This document shows positions 18,885 through 30,259 of a stretch of DNA of 64,000 nt, in pieces (position 1 is the first letter of the stretch; the number at the start of each line of letters is the position of its first letter). The notes beneath the pieces were generated by a model. The model worked only from the letters and a program-made list of their open reading frames with translations. It was not told where the DNA came from and searched no databases. The position numbers were made by a program, and so were the translations under genes. The stretch covers positions 42,509,537 through 42,573,536 of the forward strand of contig CM043966.1 of assembly GCA_014529385.2 (NCBI GenBank), in the 5' to 3' direction. The DNA comes from Adiantum capillus-veneris (taxonomy: Eukaryota; Streptophyta; Polypodiopsida; Polypodiales; Pteridaceae).

Positions 18885-21764
18885 TTAGGAATTGATTTTT
18901 TCCTCTTATTCTAGGCATCGGATTGGTTCTAATCCGCTTTGTTTTTTTCTTTGCTCTGTAGCGTTTCTGGCGTTGTTTAGTTTGGTTCGGAAAATCATAA
19001 AATCGGACATCCGTTATAGTTTCTTCGTTTCCGCTTGAATTGTCCGTTGACTCGTTGTCTGCTTCATTTCCCCACTCAGGATGATCGGGAATGTCGTCAG
19101 TTTCTTTTTCGAGTACAGTTCTCAGCATGAAGTACGGAACCACATCGTACCCGTCCTTGTCGCAAAATTTCGTTGTGGGACCATCCGGAATTGCACAAAC
19201 ATCTAGGGTTGCTAGAATGTGTGTCCATTCTAATGGTTCAAGCGTGTCCTCTGGAAAGGGTTCTCCTATATAAGTTTTGTCTTCGATAGCCCTTTCTAAA
19301 ACACATTCTTCTCGTTTCAGACTTCCACATTTCGAAGCTCCACACATCCATAACTCCTTGGGTTTACCTAACCAAGCTGGAAATTCGGATCCCACCAAAG
19401 TAGCAGAATCAAACTCCTCCACCGGTGTTCGGTTCACATCTTTGTAGCTATGGTCTTTCAGGTTCACACGTGTAGTGGTTTCCATATTTCTCAGGTCTAT
19501 GTGATCGTAGCCCCAATCCTGGACCATTTTTAACTGTCTCATGAATGGTCTTCCCAGTATGATATCATAGTTATTCTCCTTGCCAAAATCGACAATAGCA
19601 AAAGTATGTTCGTATTCAATGCCGCAAGAAGTCACTACAACTTTCTCTAATAACCCCATAGGTTTCTCCATGTGTCCATCTGCTAATTGGAGTTTCAACC
19701 TAGTCTTCCTTATTGCTGGTTTCCCCCATTTTTTCCAGATTTCTTTTGTAGCAATGGCTACCCCAGCTCCGCTGTCTAGTATTGCCATCGTGTTAACTCC
19801 TTGGAATTCAACTGGTAAGGTTGTATTCCCCTCTTCACCTTCGCAATACTCTCCGACCTTGTTTAAGGGTACATGCTTAGCATTCTTTTGTGGTTTGCTC
19901 AGCTCTTGTATACCCTCTTTCAGTCTCGATGTTGGGTCTTTTATCCCAAATTTCTCCAAGCATTTTCCTACAGTGGTCCATATATGTGGTCTTAACCTCA
20001 AAAGCTCAACTAGAGTGATAGTGCATGTCACTGGTGTTGACAAGATCTCTATCAATCCTTGCGAGTCCATGACTTTTTTTGATGAAATTCTTCGTGAGGG
20101 AAGTGTTCTAATCTCGGATTTTGCTTCATACTCTCCTAAGTATGAAGGTAAAGTATTCAGTGAATGAGGTTTGCTCTCCATTGTTCTAACAGAGCCCCCA
20201 TCTCCCCAGTAAGATTGCAGATCCAAGTCCACTTGAGATCCTGCCTCAAATTCCACTATGGGAGGGTTCCTGATATCCTTTTCCCAATTTGTCTGATTAG
20301 CTTGGCAACTTAGCTCGTTTGCAAAGTTTGCCTCTCTCACTTGTTTCCAAAATTCATTGTAATCCTCATCTCTTCCATAAGACCTCTGTATGACTGGATG
20401 AAAACTCTCTATCTCCTGATCGGTTGTGTTCAATACTATGCGGTCATCCTTGTGTGTATTTTCAGGCTTTTGTGCACTGGGAGTCTTTTCAGCTACCCGT
20501 GAAACAATAGTCTCTTGCTGAATTGGGTTTTCCGTTCCACAATTCATTGTTTCTTTTGTTGGTTCTAATAAGGCTTGTGCAGTCTCGATCATTCTTTGGC
20601 ACATTTCAAGTCTCTGCTTTTCCAATTCCGCGTTTGGGTATGTCATCCACCTCTGTTCTTGTGTTTGGTTGTTCTTTAACCTAGCTTCGTAAGCTCTCAT
20701 CAGTGCGTCCAATGGTTCGTGTACTTTGTCGACTAGCACTGATCCCCCTGAGCTTAAGCTCGTTGTTTCTTTGATACTCTTTTGTTTCGTTCTTTCCGGG
20801 CTCATCTCTTGTTTCCCGTTTTGACTCTCAAGTTTTTCTAATCTATCTTTTGTTTTCTTTAGTTCCTCAGCTAGAATAGCGTCTTCACGTTCTTTTCTCA
20901 ACTTCATGCGTGCTTTTCTGGCTTTCCATGTGTTTTTCTGACTCCGCGGTCCTTGACTAACCATTTCAGTCGCTAACTTTCCATTCTCAGGTTCTCTAGT
21001 GGTTTTCTTAGCTTGAGCTCTAGTAACAACTTGCGTTGGTATCAGAGTTTCATTTTCAGACCCACTGCTGGTAGGAATAGTTTCTAGCATATTCAATGTC
21101 GTCTTTTGCACTTTGTTTGGATTTTTTGAACAATCCTCAATGAAGTGAGTAACCCCACACTCAGTGCAATAAGCATTAATTCTAATGATTTCCGTATGTG
21201 GACAAACATTCATCAGATGGTCACCTCCACACTTGTAACAGGGTCCTAGTGCTGGTCTTGGTCCCACGTGATTTGTCCTTTGTGGATAGGATGGTGTTTG
21301 TCCTGTTAACCCTCCATGAGCTATGAACATCAATGTTCTTGCGTCCAAATTGTATCTCTCTTCATCAGAAGCACTTGGAGCTGTTGGTGTTCCAACATTC
21401 CCAATCATGCCCCATGGTTCTGGTTGTTTGGGTTCTTCTGGTGGGTAATACACAGTTGGAGACATGTGTGCACCAGATTCTTCATAATAGGCTTGAACAG
21501 GCACTAGGGCTTGTTCTTCCTGATTCTCTAAGATTGGTGCATATTTAATGCCCACTGGTCTTGCTCCTGGTAAGGGTGGTTGTTGTCCCAATACTGGTTG
21601 CGGTCTTTCTATCCCCATAGGTCCTGGTACATTTCCCGTTGGGTATCGAGGTACTGGATGTACTTGAGGTGGTGCTAATTGAGCAGGAGGTGCATACTGA
21701 CGCTCCCTTACATACCCTTTGTTGTAATAGCACTCCTCTGTTGGATGGTTTGTCCATTTTTGTT
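18885..21764 (-). pseudogene. Gag-protease relic of Ty3/gypsy element E, truncated at both ends
   Basis: Open on the minus strand without stops. It starts inside gag (KWTNHPTEECYYN). Two CX2CX3HX4C zinc knuckles (CYKCGGDHLMNVC and CTECGVTHFIEDC) lie near 21,240 and 21,150, followed by a long polar region and a protease (MAILDSGAGVAIATKEIW, DIILGRPFMRQL) near 19,770-19,530. The open frame begins upstream in an LTR of another family (about 33 residues of chimeric start) and ends in antisense sequence of element A, so both ends are insertion or deletion junctions. RT, RNase H and integrase are missing. The protease keeps DSG. Confidence 0.8.
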
Positions 21765-21888
21765 CATTGGACCCCTTGGGTGGCCAACCAATAGGCTTCA
21801 GGCACACCATGAGGAGGAACTTGACAAGTGTCCCCTTTGCTTTCTTTGTACTAGGCATGCCTTGTGTGAGTGTGTGTGTGCTCTATCA
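21765..21888 (-). repeat. Truncated LTR of family I
   Basis: On the minus strand this starts TGATAGAGCACACACAC right after a polypurine tract and continues with CACTTGTCAAGTTCCTCCTC and CCTATTGGTTGGCCACCCAA. The same order is found at 62,456-62,590 on the plus strand. Only the first ~120 bp of the LTR remain before element E begins. Confidence 0.75.
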
Positions 21889-22500
21889 TCCCCCCTCATG
21901 TAGGGCTTGCCCTAAGAAAAAAAAAATATTCCATTACAAAAGGGAGAATTTAATTAAAAAGATAGAATCTAGCTATGGAAACCTCAGTGAAACTGTGGAT
22001 TGTGTGCAAGCCTTGATGCAACCAACTATTGTTGGTAAAAAGTTGAAACAAAAGGTTGGGAGACCCACCTTTTTACCTCCTTAGACCAAGAATTTTCTCT
22101 CTTTCACATTTTCTTTTTAAAGACTTAGATGAGCTTTTCTTTTCTTAATCTAAAGACATCCGAGAGGCACTTAACATAATAACTTTGCTCAACGGACAAC
22201 CCTTTTAAAGATGATGGATGAAAACTAAAATTATTTCAATGCTCTGCTTTTTAATCGCATTCAAATAGGAGAGGTCCAATATGTATTTAAAGCTTAATTC
22301 ACATCTGACTTTGTCCCCTTCTGGAGTGGAGTTGTCATCTTCTACATTAAAGAGAGAGAGAGAAGAGAGAGAAGAGAGAAGAAAAGTGAAGAAATGAAGA
22401 AAAAGACTTATGAGTCATCATTTAGACATCTCAATCTAGGAGTGCAAATGAAGAGACAGAAAGAGCAGAGAAATACGAAGAGGTAAAGAAGAGGAAGCAT
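21889..22500 (-). other. 3' internal end of an I-family element with polypurine tract
   Basis: Noncoding on inspection. The polypurine tract CATGAGGGGGGA (minus strand, 21,889-21,900) precedes the LTR. The rest is AT-rich, with a GA-rich run at 22,350-22,410. It lies between the I-family LTR fragment and the H LTR. Confidence 0.5.
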
Positions 22501-22731
22501 TGTCACGTTTGTCACACGTGTCAAAGCAAGGGACTTGCCGGACACTGTATGCAAGCCACAAATGGCTACAAGCACACAACCAGACTAATCTAGCAAGCTC
22601 AAGAGAGCAAGGGTGTGTCACTCACCGCCCTACGCTCGCCTTCGTGGAGGATTCCTTGCCGCGAAGAAGAGGGAGCTACCACCGTGCCGCACGCAACCGC
22701 CTCGCCACCGCCGTGCCGTTGCAATGGTTGA

Positions 22732-22792
22732 TCTCTCTCTCTTTCTCTCTCTCTCTCTCTCGCTCTCTTTCTCTCTCTCTCTCTCACCCGCA

Positions 22793-22862
<70 letters not shown>
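22732..22862. repeat. Compound (CT)n-(CA)n microsatellite
   Basis: A CT-rich run (22,732-22,786) is followed by about 34 CA units (22,795-22,862). Open frames across it are just dipeptide repeats and are not genes. Confidence 0.95.
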
Positions 22863-22863
<1 letters not shown>

Positions 22864-22948
22864 GGAGACGAAGAAGAAGATGGAGATGGAGCAAGAGCAC
22901 TCTTCAATTACACAAATGAGAGAATGAGTGATTTTTAGGTTTATGTGA

Positions 22949-22956
22949 CTTTTATA
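22949..22956 (-). promoter_or_regulatory. TATA box in the H LTR
   Basis: TATAAAAG on the minus strand, about 165 bp into the LTR in its own direction, ahead of the microsatellite that would lie in the transcribed leader. Confidence 0.5.
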
Positions 22957-23120
22957 TGAGCTCTCTTATTCACACTTGGGCGCCCATGCTTAGCCAACTA
23001 ACCCTTGAATGTTCCAGCTAGAGTGCGCCTGTCATCATCGACGATGAGCACTCTTACCTTTTCTTATTGGACCGACAAGCCCAGCCCATGACTACTAGAA
23101 GTGGACGCCGTTGGCTAACA

Positions 23121-25215
23121 TGCCCCCCTTTCTGATGTAGATTCTGTCCTCGGAAGCTATTGAGTTGAAGCTCATTCATCGAGGTGGAAGAGCATTTGAG
23201 ATGAATGTCCTTAGCCTTCTTCAGGCACTACAAAATTAAACAAAATTGGCATAGTAATTTTCATTTGTATATGAAATTAAGAATCATATACAGTTGTAGG
23301 CAGAAAAATTGATTGGTAACAAAATACTTAACAATTTGTCAACAAAAGCATTAAATTGTAATATAATAAAACGCATAAACAGTTATAAAGGTCAAAAACT
23401 AAACAAATTTGGGGTCACTAATTTAACAGTCGAAAGGCTTTAGAGATCAACTATTAATACCATGGTCAAGCTTCTCAATTTTCTCTATTCAATTAAGTTG
23501 TTTAGCCGCGAGAGCCAAGTATTTCATGTCCGAGGGTTGACTAGAGGCTATACCTAGAAGACCTTGTAGTTAAGCTACGATAAAAGGAATTGCACATGAA
23601 ATCATAACCTGACTTATTTCCTTTTCTTTGACCCCCAAAGTCTTTTCATATTGATTCAATTTTGATGTGTGTGCTTATTTTGTATGCCTTGGGTTTTCTG
23701 ATTTTGAAGGAAAAGCGCCCACACTGGGAACCTTTAGGGCTCTAGTACCATAGGCGATACATGTGAGTAAAGTACCAATTCAAGCTGAGATTTCTCTTTC
23801 CGCTTAAGATTTTACATTGTGGCACTTTGATTTATTTGTTTTTTGCTCGTTTTTCAACATTTTAATTTTATAACTTTGGGGGGTCATATAACATTGTTAC
23901 CCTCCCTAGGCTCATCACATTAGTAAACTCCCTTTACAATACTTAATCTAAAGGTCAATAGAGAGTAAGCCCACTAAAAAGCCCTAGTAAATTGCACACA
24001 ATGCTACCTAAATCAGATTAAGAACCTAAGTAACCATTGATTATTAGGAAGGCATTTCCCATGGTATTAAGAGAAGATCTCTAACTCCTAACTTGGTCAA
24101 ACTAGCTTAGTTGGACTGCTTGATTTTTAAACCAAGACAAGTGATTATGGCAAAAAAATTACATTGAATTTAATGTTTGATACTAAGCAAATGTGTTGAA
24201 TATCATGCTACCAATCACAATAGACAAACATGGATGCAAAAAAGATAAGGGGCAATGCTAATGGACAAGAAAAACCTGTTTGTGTTGATGATCGCGCTTG
24301 ATTTGAAGAGTGAACGAGAGAAAGATTCCATGAAGGTCCAAATCCTAACAACAGCAACATGTTTCTATATACACTAGGAAACACAAAAATACCTCTAGGA
24401 TGCACATCCGTGGGAAGAGGTACCAATGCTTATTGAACACACTTAAACAATATAAGGAACCCTAACCTAATTATTTGCACTGTCTATAGAGAGTCAAGAG
24501 AATAGGATACTGTAGAGATTGGGGAGGAACCCTAAGGCTAAAGCCCTATCATCATTGTCAAGAAAAAAAATATCATTATCCGTGAGACCATTTGTGCCAT
24601 CCGTGTAATCATGTAAATCGTCTTCATCATTAGAGGCGCCAATGTATACTAAGAAGGTCACTAGACGCCTATAGTCATCTTGGTCAAGAGGGTAGTGTTA
24701 TGCAATCGTGGTGAAGTCCTCTACTAAGTATGGATTAGTTGTGGTCAAGATACATATCAACCATTCTAATTCCGTGAAATTCCTCTCAGATGCTAGCATA
24801 CCTACCAAATCCCCTTCACATGCAAGCACCAGGTAGACTATGTGAAACACTTTTGCAAAGTAAAGAGGGTACCTCTTACCCAAGGTAGGAGTGGATGACT
24901 CTAGCGTACTAGCCATATCTATACACACAGATAGATGATGGTTAGAGTGCAAATATTACAAGGTTCGTGTCAAAAGGTCGTGTCCTTGTGCATAATGTGG
25001 TTTTATGAATTTGTGTTATGTATAGAACTTGTAGGTTTCCATATTTTTGTTTGGTGGCTCTTGCTCTTTTACTTTCTTATTTTTGTTTTTTGTGAGTATA
25101 AGGATTTATATATACATTTCCTAAGATTGGGAGATTGAGAGGTGAGAGAGGAAGGTTGAGAGGGAAGCAAGTGAATGATGGATGTCAGAAAATACTCCCC
25201 CCTTCCTTGGGTAGA
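23121..25215 (-). other. Noncoding 3' internal region of element H
   Basis: About 2.1 kb without a recognisable gene. The polypurine tract sits at 23,121-23,134. A minus-strand open stretch of 84 aa at 24,698-24,952 continues past a stop into acidic residues (SNDEDDLHDYTDGT). It may be a worn accessory ORF, but it matches nothing I know and does not resemble the D accessory ORF. Confidence 0.5.
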
Positions 25216-25818
25216 TCATACCTTTTGGAATGATGTCGTCACCTTGTGAAACCAATTGTTCCAAGTTGTTATGGGTGAAGGCTTTAACCAATACATTTCA
25301 ATCGCTCCATGCGTTTCATCTAGTTGCAAGGGTGGTAAGGTACTCTCCCATGATTTTATTTGTAACATTGTTGTAGGTGGTGAACTTACAATGGGAGGTG
25401 CAAAATCTTCCTTGTTTGTATGGATATGTACAATGGTAGGTGGAGGTTGTGTCAAAGCTTCTATTTCCGTATAGGAACTACATGAAGAGAAAGAAGGTTC
25501 ATTTGACTTCCCTGTTCCTGAGCTAGGTGGAACAAATTGTTCTTTCTGTGGTACCCAAACTAGCTCTGGAGCGAGTGTATAGCATTCTGTGATTTTTTTC
25601 TTTTCATGATCGTTAATTCGTTTTGGAGCTACATGATTGGGCTCACATGGGTTAGGTGACACGTAAGAACACAATTTATGTTTTGACACCCAGATTTGAT
25701 CATTTCCTTCATAGTAGCCTTGGGCTTCCAATAGTTTTTTGGGAATCCAACACAATGTTTCTTTACATTTTTTGGGGGGAGTGGGGACGTCTCTTACTAG
25801 GCTCATGTCTTTGAGCAC
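25216..25818 (-). pseudogene. WxPK-repeat tail following the protease of element H
   Basis: A 200-aa open frame rich in Pro, Ser and Thr. It contains three spaced motifs of the form CWIPKK, IWVSKHK and VWVPQKE. Element D has LIWRPKK and QIWIPKK in the same position after its protease. The frame probably belonged to the same polyprotein as the protease at 26,060-26,460, now separated by stops. Function unknown; repeated Trp-Pro-Lys motifs could be binding sites for a partner protein, which is inference. Confidence 0.6.
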
Positions 25819-26059
25819 TAGCTATGTTCACTAAACAAGCTTTAGGGACCTACTTGTATGTTTCTTTGTTATATTAGAACGGGTCTTGTGTGTCTCAAGC
25901 TTTATTTCAACTACAGCTGTTGAAGCTCTAGAGAGTTGGGCTATGGGGACATATTGTTCAACTTCTTTGACATGGAATGTTTGGGTTTTATTTCCTTAAG
26001 AGGAAATATCTCAGGGACTATGGCTTGAGTGACAGGGCTAAGAGTTGGCTTCTGCGTTG

Positions 26060-26460
26060 TGACACCCCCAGTCCCCCAATCAATAGTGCATTTGGTGGAT
26101 ATCATCCATGTGCATCCTATGTTTATATTACCCACCATAGTTCCAGCAGGCATGACCAAAAATTCTTGAGCTACAACCCCATTGTCATAACTAACAGAAG
26201 TGTGCCAGATTCCAAAAACCGTAGTTTTTTTCTTGTTGACACCCTTGACTTGGATAATACTCTCAGATAGAGGTGGCTTCCCTAACTAACACCACACCCC
26301 ATATGATAGCAGATTATACTTAGTACTCGTGTCCAATAAGGCGTTATATAGCACTTTTCCATAGGTGCTATTTAGCTCAATAGGGTATTGTAGAGGTGTG
26401 TCAAATTCCAACCAATCATCCTCTGTTTCAACGTGGAATGCATGTGTAACCCCACGGTTG
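26060..26460 (-). pseudogene. Aspartic-protease-like domain downstream of integrase, element H
   Basis: Reading on from the integrase frame past a TGA: KVLYNALLDTSTKYNLLS, then EFLVMPAGTMVGNINIG and TKCTIDW. This is the outline of a retropepsin (catalytic loop, later hydrophobic-Gly motif, then the IDW ending also seen in D). The catalytic triplet is D-T-S instead of D-T/S-G, and a TAG interrupts it shortly after (VWC*LGK). The order integrase then protease agrees with element D. Confidence 0.65.
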
Positions 26461-26465
26461 GCCTC

Positions 26466-27530
26466 TCATTGGTGTCTTATGCGTTTTTGTGGCTCTTTAG
26501 CTTCAACTCGAGCTTTTATCTTCTTCAATTCTGTTTGTGCCTTGCCTGCCTTTTTTTGATGGATGGCACGTAGCTCTTCTTGGCTTAAAGGATCATAATA
26601 TCTTCTAAATTTTCTACCATTGAGGAATCCGATGGTTTCAACTCCATCAAGAGTCTCTAATGGTTCCTTGTGGAGTGATTTTACATACTCTATATGGTCC
26701 TTTTTCTGCATATTTCAAATTTTTCTTTTCGTTACACACTCCATACATAAGGACTTTATCACCAACATTGATATCCTTGTTCTTTAGATGACGGTCAAAC
26801 CATTTCTTCCTCCTATCTTTCTCCACAAGTGCGTTTTGCACAGCCAATTGCCTTTCTTCATCTAACCTCTCAAGGATATATAAGCACTCAACTAAAGGGT
26901 TACCATCCCAACCTTCTTGTGAAGCTGCGCACAGACTAGGAATTACAAACTCCCATGTCATAACTGCTTCTTGGCCATATACCATTTTGAATGGTGTACA
27001 ATTAATAACCACTTTGTAAGAAGTACAATAAACCCATAGGGATGAAGTCAGCTTTAAATCCCAATCTGTGCAATGAGCTTCCACCATTTTGGTCAAGATA
27101 GAGATTAAGGTCTTGTTGGTACTCTCAGCTTGGCCATTTGCTTGTGGATAATAAGGTGTGGACTTATGGTGAGGTATCATGAAGTTGGTTGTGAGTTCTT
27201 TTATCACTCCATTTATAAAATGAGTCCCATTTTCACTCACAATCTCAAAGGGACAACCAAATCTTGTAATAATGTTCTCAAAGAGAAACTTGGCATTTGA
27301 CCTTGCATCAGCCTTACGTGTTGCCTTGTCTTCCGTCCACTTTGTCACATAGTCAGTGGCAACGATAATATATCGAGATTGAGTGCTATGAGCTGCCAGA
27401 CTAATTGGGCCTACAAAGTCCAAACCCCATTTTTCAAATGGTTGAGTCACTTTAATAGGATGTAAGGGCATTTTATCCTTTTCTTGTGTGATCTTGTAAT
27501 GTTGGTATTCATCACATCCTTTTTTTGCAA
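26466..27530 (-). pseudogene. Integrase relic of element H
   Basis: Starts in the zinc finger (CDEYQHYK, one Cys replaced by Tyr). The catalytic core follows: GLDFVGPI (Asp), VSENGTHF (second Asp changed to Glu), NGQAESTNKT (Glu). The C-terminal domain VGDKVLMYG ... GPYRVCKI runs to about 26,700, where the frame shifts into LDGVETIGFLNGRKFRRYY and ends at 26,466. The changed Asp, changed Cys and frameshift mark it as inactive. It aligns well with the D integrase by eye. Confidence 0.8.
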
Positions 27531-27540
27531 CAAATCTAGA

Positions 27541-28317
27541 GGAGCTTCCCGGCCAGATCTTTGACTAGATTGAGACCTTCACATTTGTGGAGCTGGCTTC
27601 CTGCTCGACATAGACGGGCTGCCTGCAAGCTCATGGTGTTTTTGAGCCTCTTTTTCTCTATTGGCACGGCCACTCCCCTCTCTTTCTTCTTGCCCTCAAG
27701 TCACCCTCCTCAAATGCAAAACACTGAAAGCCCTCCCTTAACTCCTTGTGCTATTAGAGCCTCGGCCAGTCCTACATTGATTTCTCTTTTTCAATGCCAT
27801 CAAAATCCCGTCATCTACTCAATGGCATGGATAGCATGTCTTTTGGACTTAGACAACACTCACAACGAGTGCACCCTCTCTTTGCTTCTGATATCAAACT
27901 CTTTGAATTGCATCCTCAAGGCGCTCTCCTCATGAGAAACCTGGCAGAGTCCCACTGATCCCCCAAATCTAGGGATCTCTAGTGTGGATTGGCAGGTGAG
28001 CTACACCAAGCTTTCACATTCTCCTAATATCCTAGGCTCACTAGGCATTTATAGCACTTGGAGAGCATGGAGACTAGTATCATTGTTGAAGCCATTGATG
28101 ATTAGCAATTCATGGTTATGGCACTCATTCTCATTGAGATTTGAATTGTATTTCTTATTACCCCAATTTTATGGTCAGAAATTGCTGAAAAAACCCAATG
28201 CGGCCAAGAGGCAACGCAAGGGGCTCTCCACGAGCTTGTGAAAGCATGCAGGCAATCCTGAGTCCTCACCTCGTTTTTAGATGAATTGAATATCATTTTC
28301 CCCAATGACGATACGAA
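27541..28317 (+). pseudogene. Unidentified protein pseudogene with about a dozen C-to-T-type stops
   Basis: One plus-strand frame reads for about 258 codons with protein-like composition, interrupted by roughly a dozen stops but no frameshift I could see. Sample pieces: ELPGQIFD, FASDIKLFELHPQGALL, CGLAGELHQAFTFS, SIIVEAIDD, SFLDELNIIFPNDDTN. Nearly every stop can come from a CAG, CAA or CGA codon by one C-to-T change. The opening (LPGQIFD..ETF) is faintly F-box-like, which is a weak guess. It is unrelated to the retroelement genes around it and may be a captured or duplicated host exon. Confidence 0.45.
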
Positions 28318-29412
28318 TTAGATCTTCATGTTTTGCATTAATTAGATGCTCTAGTATATTTATTTGCTTTTGGTTCAAATGTTTAGTTCTCATGTGAGAC
28401 AAAAATTTGTTCAGTTTTGTTAGGGAACCATCAAGAATTTGCTAAGCCAGTGTAGTTAGTTCTTTGTATGTCCCCTTCATCTTGGTGCTCATGTGACTTG
28501 CCTTGTTCTTATGGGATGAAGGCATGCACACTTTGGGATCATCTTCAAGCTTTTCACCGATGTGTATCTTTCATACATTAAAAATATGCCTTTTTATAAT
28601 ATGCCATGTGCATCTTACCTCTAGCATTGTTGAAATTAACAAACATATTTGTTCTATATCTTGTTCCAACCATTCACCTCTTTGACCATGCATTTGCATT
28701 ACCTCTTTTCATTCAAATTAGGCTTCATCACTTTCTCATCTTATCCACCATCACGGGTTTCATTAAGTTGATCATCTCTAACACATGAACAAATTAATAA
28801 TGTTGAGTGATTACACTTCAAAAACACATCATCACATTAAATATTAACTTAATCCTCTTGGTAACCTATAAAAACCACTTGAACTAGTAAGTCCACTGGG
28901 CTTTTTTATTTTCCCGGTGGGCTTGGCACACCGATTTGTATAAAGTAAAACCACTTCTAGCCTTTTAACTATGCAAATCCCTGGGAGCGTCGGGCACAGT
29001 AATTACTCCCTGTGAGCTGACCTAATGTTATAGAGTCAGAGGTCTTCTTTTGGGCTAGACGTGATCCTTAATATGGTAACCACATCTTAAGGTATGATGC
29101 TAAGAAAATTGAACATCTTAAGGGTCATGCTCATTTCGATGAAACCACTGGTCCGTGAAGTGCTGAACTTGAATTTAGAAGATGAGCATACACTAAAAAT
29201 GAGGCATTAGGATGTCTTGTACTAGTGTATCGGGTATATAAAGATCCTTGAACACCATCATAGGTTTTATTTAATGTATATTATTTGTCACTGCACAATA
29301 TGAGAGCTAAAATCCTTAATTGGGTGAAAATAAGTTTTATATATTTAATCAAATGTATAAGGGGGCTATGATCTTTGATTGGGTAAAATTAGTCCTCAAA
29401 TGTGTAATTTTA
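28318..29412. other. AT-rich intergenic sequence
   Basis: No gene, LTR border or tRNA seen. The last 160 bp contain two related segments (CTTAATTGGGTGAAAATAAG and CTTTGATTGGGTAAAATTAG). This is the left flank of element C; the right flank at 36,711 is also repeat-rich. Confidence 0.5.
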
Positions 29413-30237
29413 TGTTAGCAACCGCTAACACAGGCTACACCAATTATGCACCAAGCTGTGGATGTGCTATAGAGCACAATATTTCCTTTTCATTGTATAG
29501 GGCCTTGGGCTCATTTAGGAGTTCCAAAGTTGTATGAGTCTATGCTAGAGAGCTCAACTTTATCCCATAGTTGAAGGGTTTGAGGCCCAAAGCTATAAAA
29601 GAGCCCTATGCTTAATGAGTAGTCATTCTTGGGTGAGCTCTCCTCTTTGTAGAGTGGATGGTCATGAGGCTCATGGGATTTCCATGCCCATGTAGCTCTT
29701 GATTTCTAATAATCAATGATACTTTCTTTCTTATTAGTCTTCTTTGTTTCATTATGTGGAGTGAGATTGTATTAGTGTGATGGTAGATCTCCTAATCCCT
29801 TTTTTGAGTTAATCTATTCTATCCACACCATTGGCCATGGTGTGTGAGGTCTATGCCTTCCTTCTCTTCATCTCTCTCTACAAGGTGAGGCTAGTGTGTG
29901 TGCATACGTAGTCGCATTGAGGGGTTGTGCCGGAATGGATACACTAATGCGGAGCAGGTATGTTAATTGCATGCTTGTGTAGTTGTGAATAAGAGTGATT
30001 GATGTGAGAGGTTAATTTAACCATATGATTGTGTGCAAGTGATTAGTAAGTAGGAATGTGTTGTTGATTAGAAGAAGCCCTTTCCATGGCTTCTCTCTAT
30101 GATGAGTAGAAGGATCCCTTGAATCCTCTATGTTTATACATCTTAGGCTCGTGCTTCGATGCCCTAGCCGAGTTGCCGATCCACAATTTGACAATTTTGT
30201 AGGTTGCGATTAGGTTGTGCTACAACGCATCGCTACA
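29413..30237 (+). repeat. 5' LTR of element C
   Basis: TGTTAGCAACC...CGCTACA. It aligns with 35,872-36,710 throughout, with scattered base changes and a 14-bp extra piece in the right copy, roughly 97% alike by eye. TATA box TATAAAAG at 29,594-29,601. Confidence 0.95.
29594..29601 (+). promoter_or_regulatory. TATA box in C LTR
   Basis: TATAAAAGAGCCC, conserved in the right LTR at 36,053-36,060. Confidence 0.65.
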
Positions 30238-30239
30238 TT

Positions 30240-30259
30240 TGGCGCCATTGCTGGGGATC
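30240..30259 (+). other. Primer-binding site of C, tRNA-Asp-like
   Basis: TGGCGCCATTGCTGGGGATC starts two bases after the LTR. It differs at two positions from the complement of the 3' end of plant tRNA-Asp (TGGCGCCGTTGCCGGGGATC), a primer used by several plant gypsy elements. Confidence 0.8.

Larger units (their letters stand above)
22501..23120 (-). repeat. 3' LTR of element H
   Basis: A 620-bp block begins TGTCACG and ends GCTAACA on the plus strand, so it has TG...CA ends. On the minus strand the tract CAGAAAGGGGGGCA lies directly before TGTTAGCC. It contains a long TC/CA microsatellite and a TATA box. No second copy is in the window. Confidence 0.75.
22501..27530 (-). mobile_element. 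Ty3/gypsy element 'H', 5' truncated
   Basis: Minus-strand order: integrase (from 27,530), protease, WxPK tail, ~2 kb noncoding, polypurine tract and a 620-bp 3' LTR. Everything upstream of the integrase finger is missing at the border with the pseudogene at 27,541. Linking the LTR to the pol relic rests on matching orientation and the lack of any other LTR border in between. The protease-after-integrase order repeats that of element D. Confidence 0.6.

Noticed and set aside
19580-20167. Plus-strand 195-aa open frame
   Set aside because: Antisense shadow of the E gag-protease frame, with no motif of its own.
22630-22863. Minus-strand open frame starting with alternating Cys-Val residues
   Set aside because: It is a translation of the (CA)n microsatellite and has no real protein content.
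29020-29190. Possible small nucleolar RNA (TGATG- and CTGA-like boxes)
   Set aside because: Boxes are imperfect and no terminal stem or guide region could be made convincing.
30012-30194. 60-aa minus-strand frame, repeated at 36,422-36,667
   Set aside because: Located in the C LTRs; duplication reflects the LTR pair.
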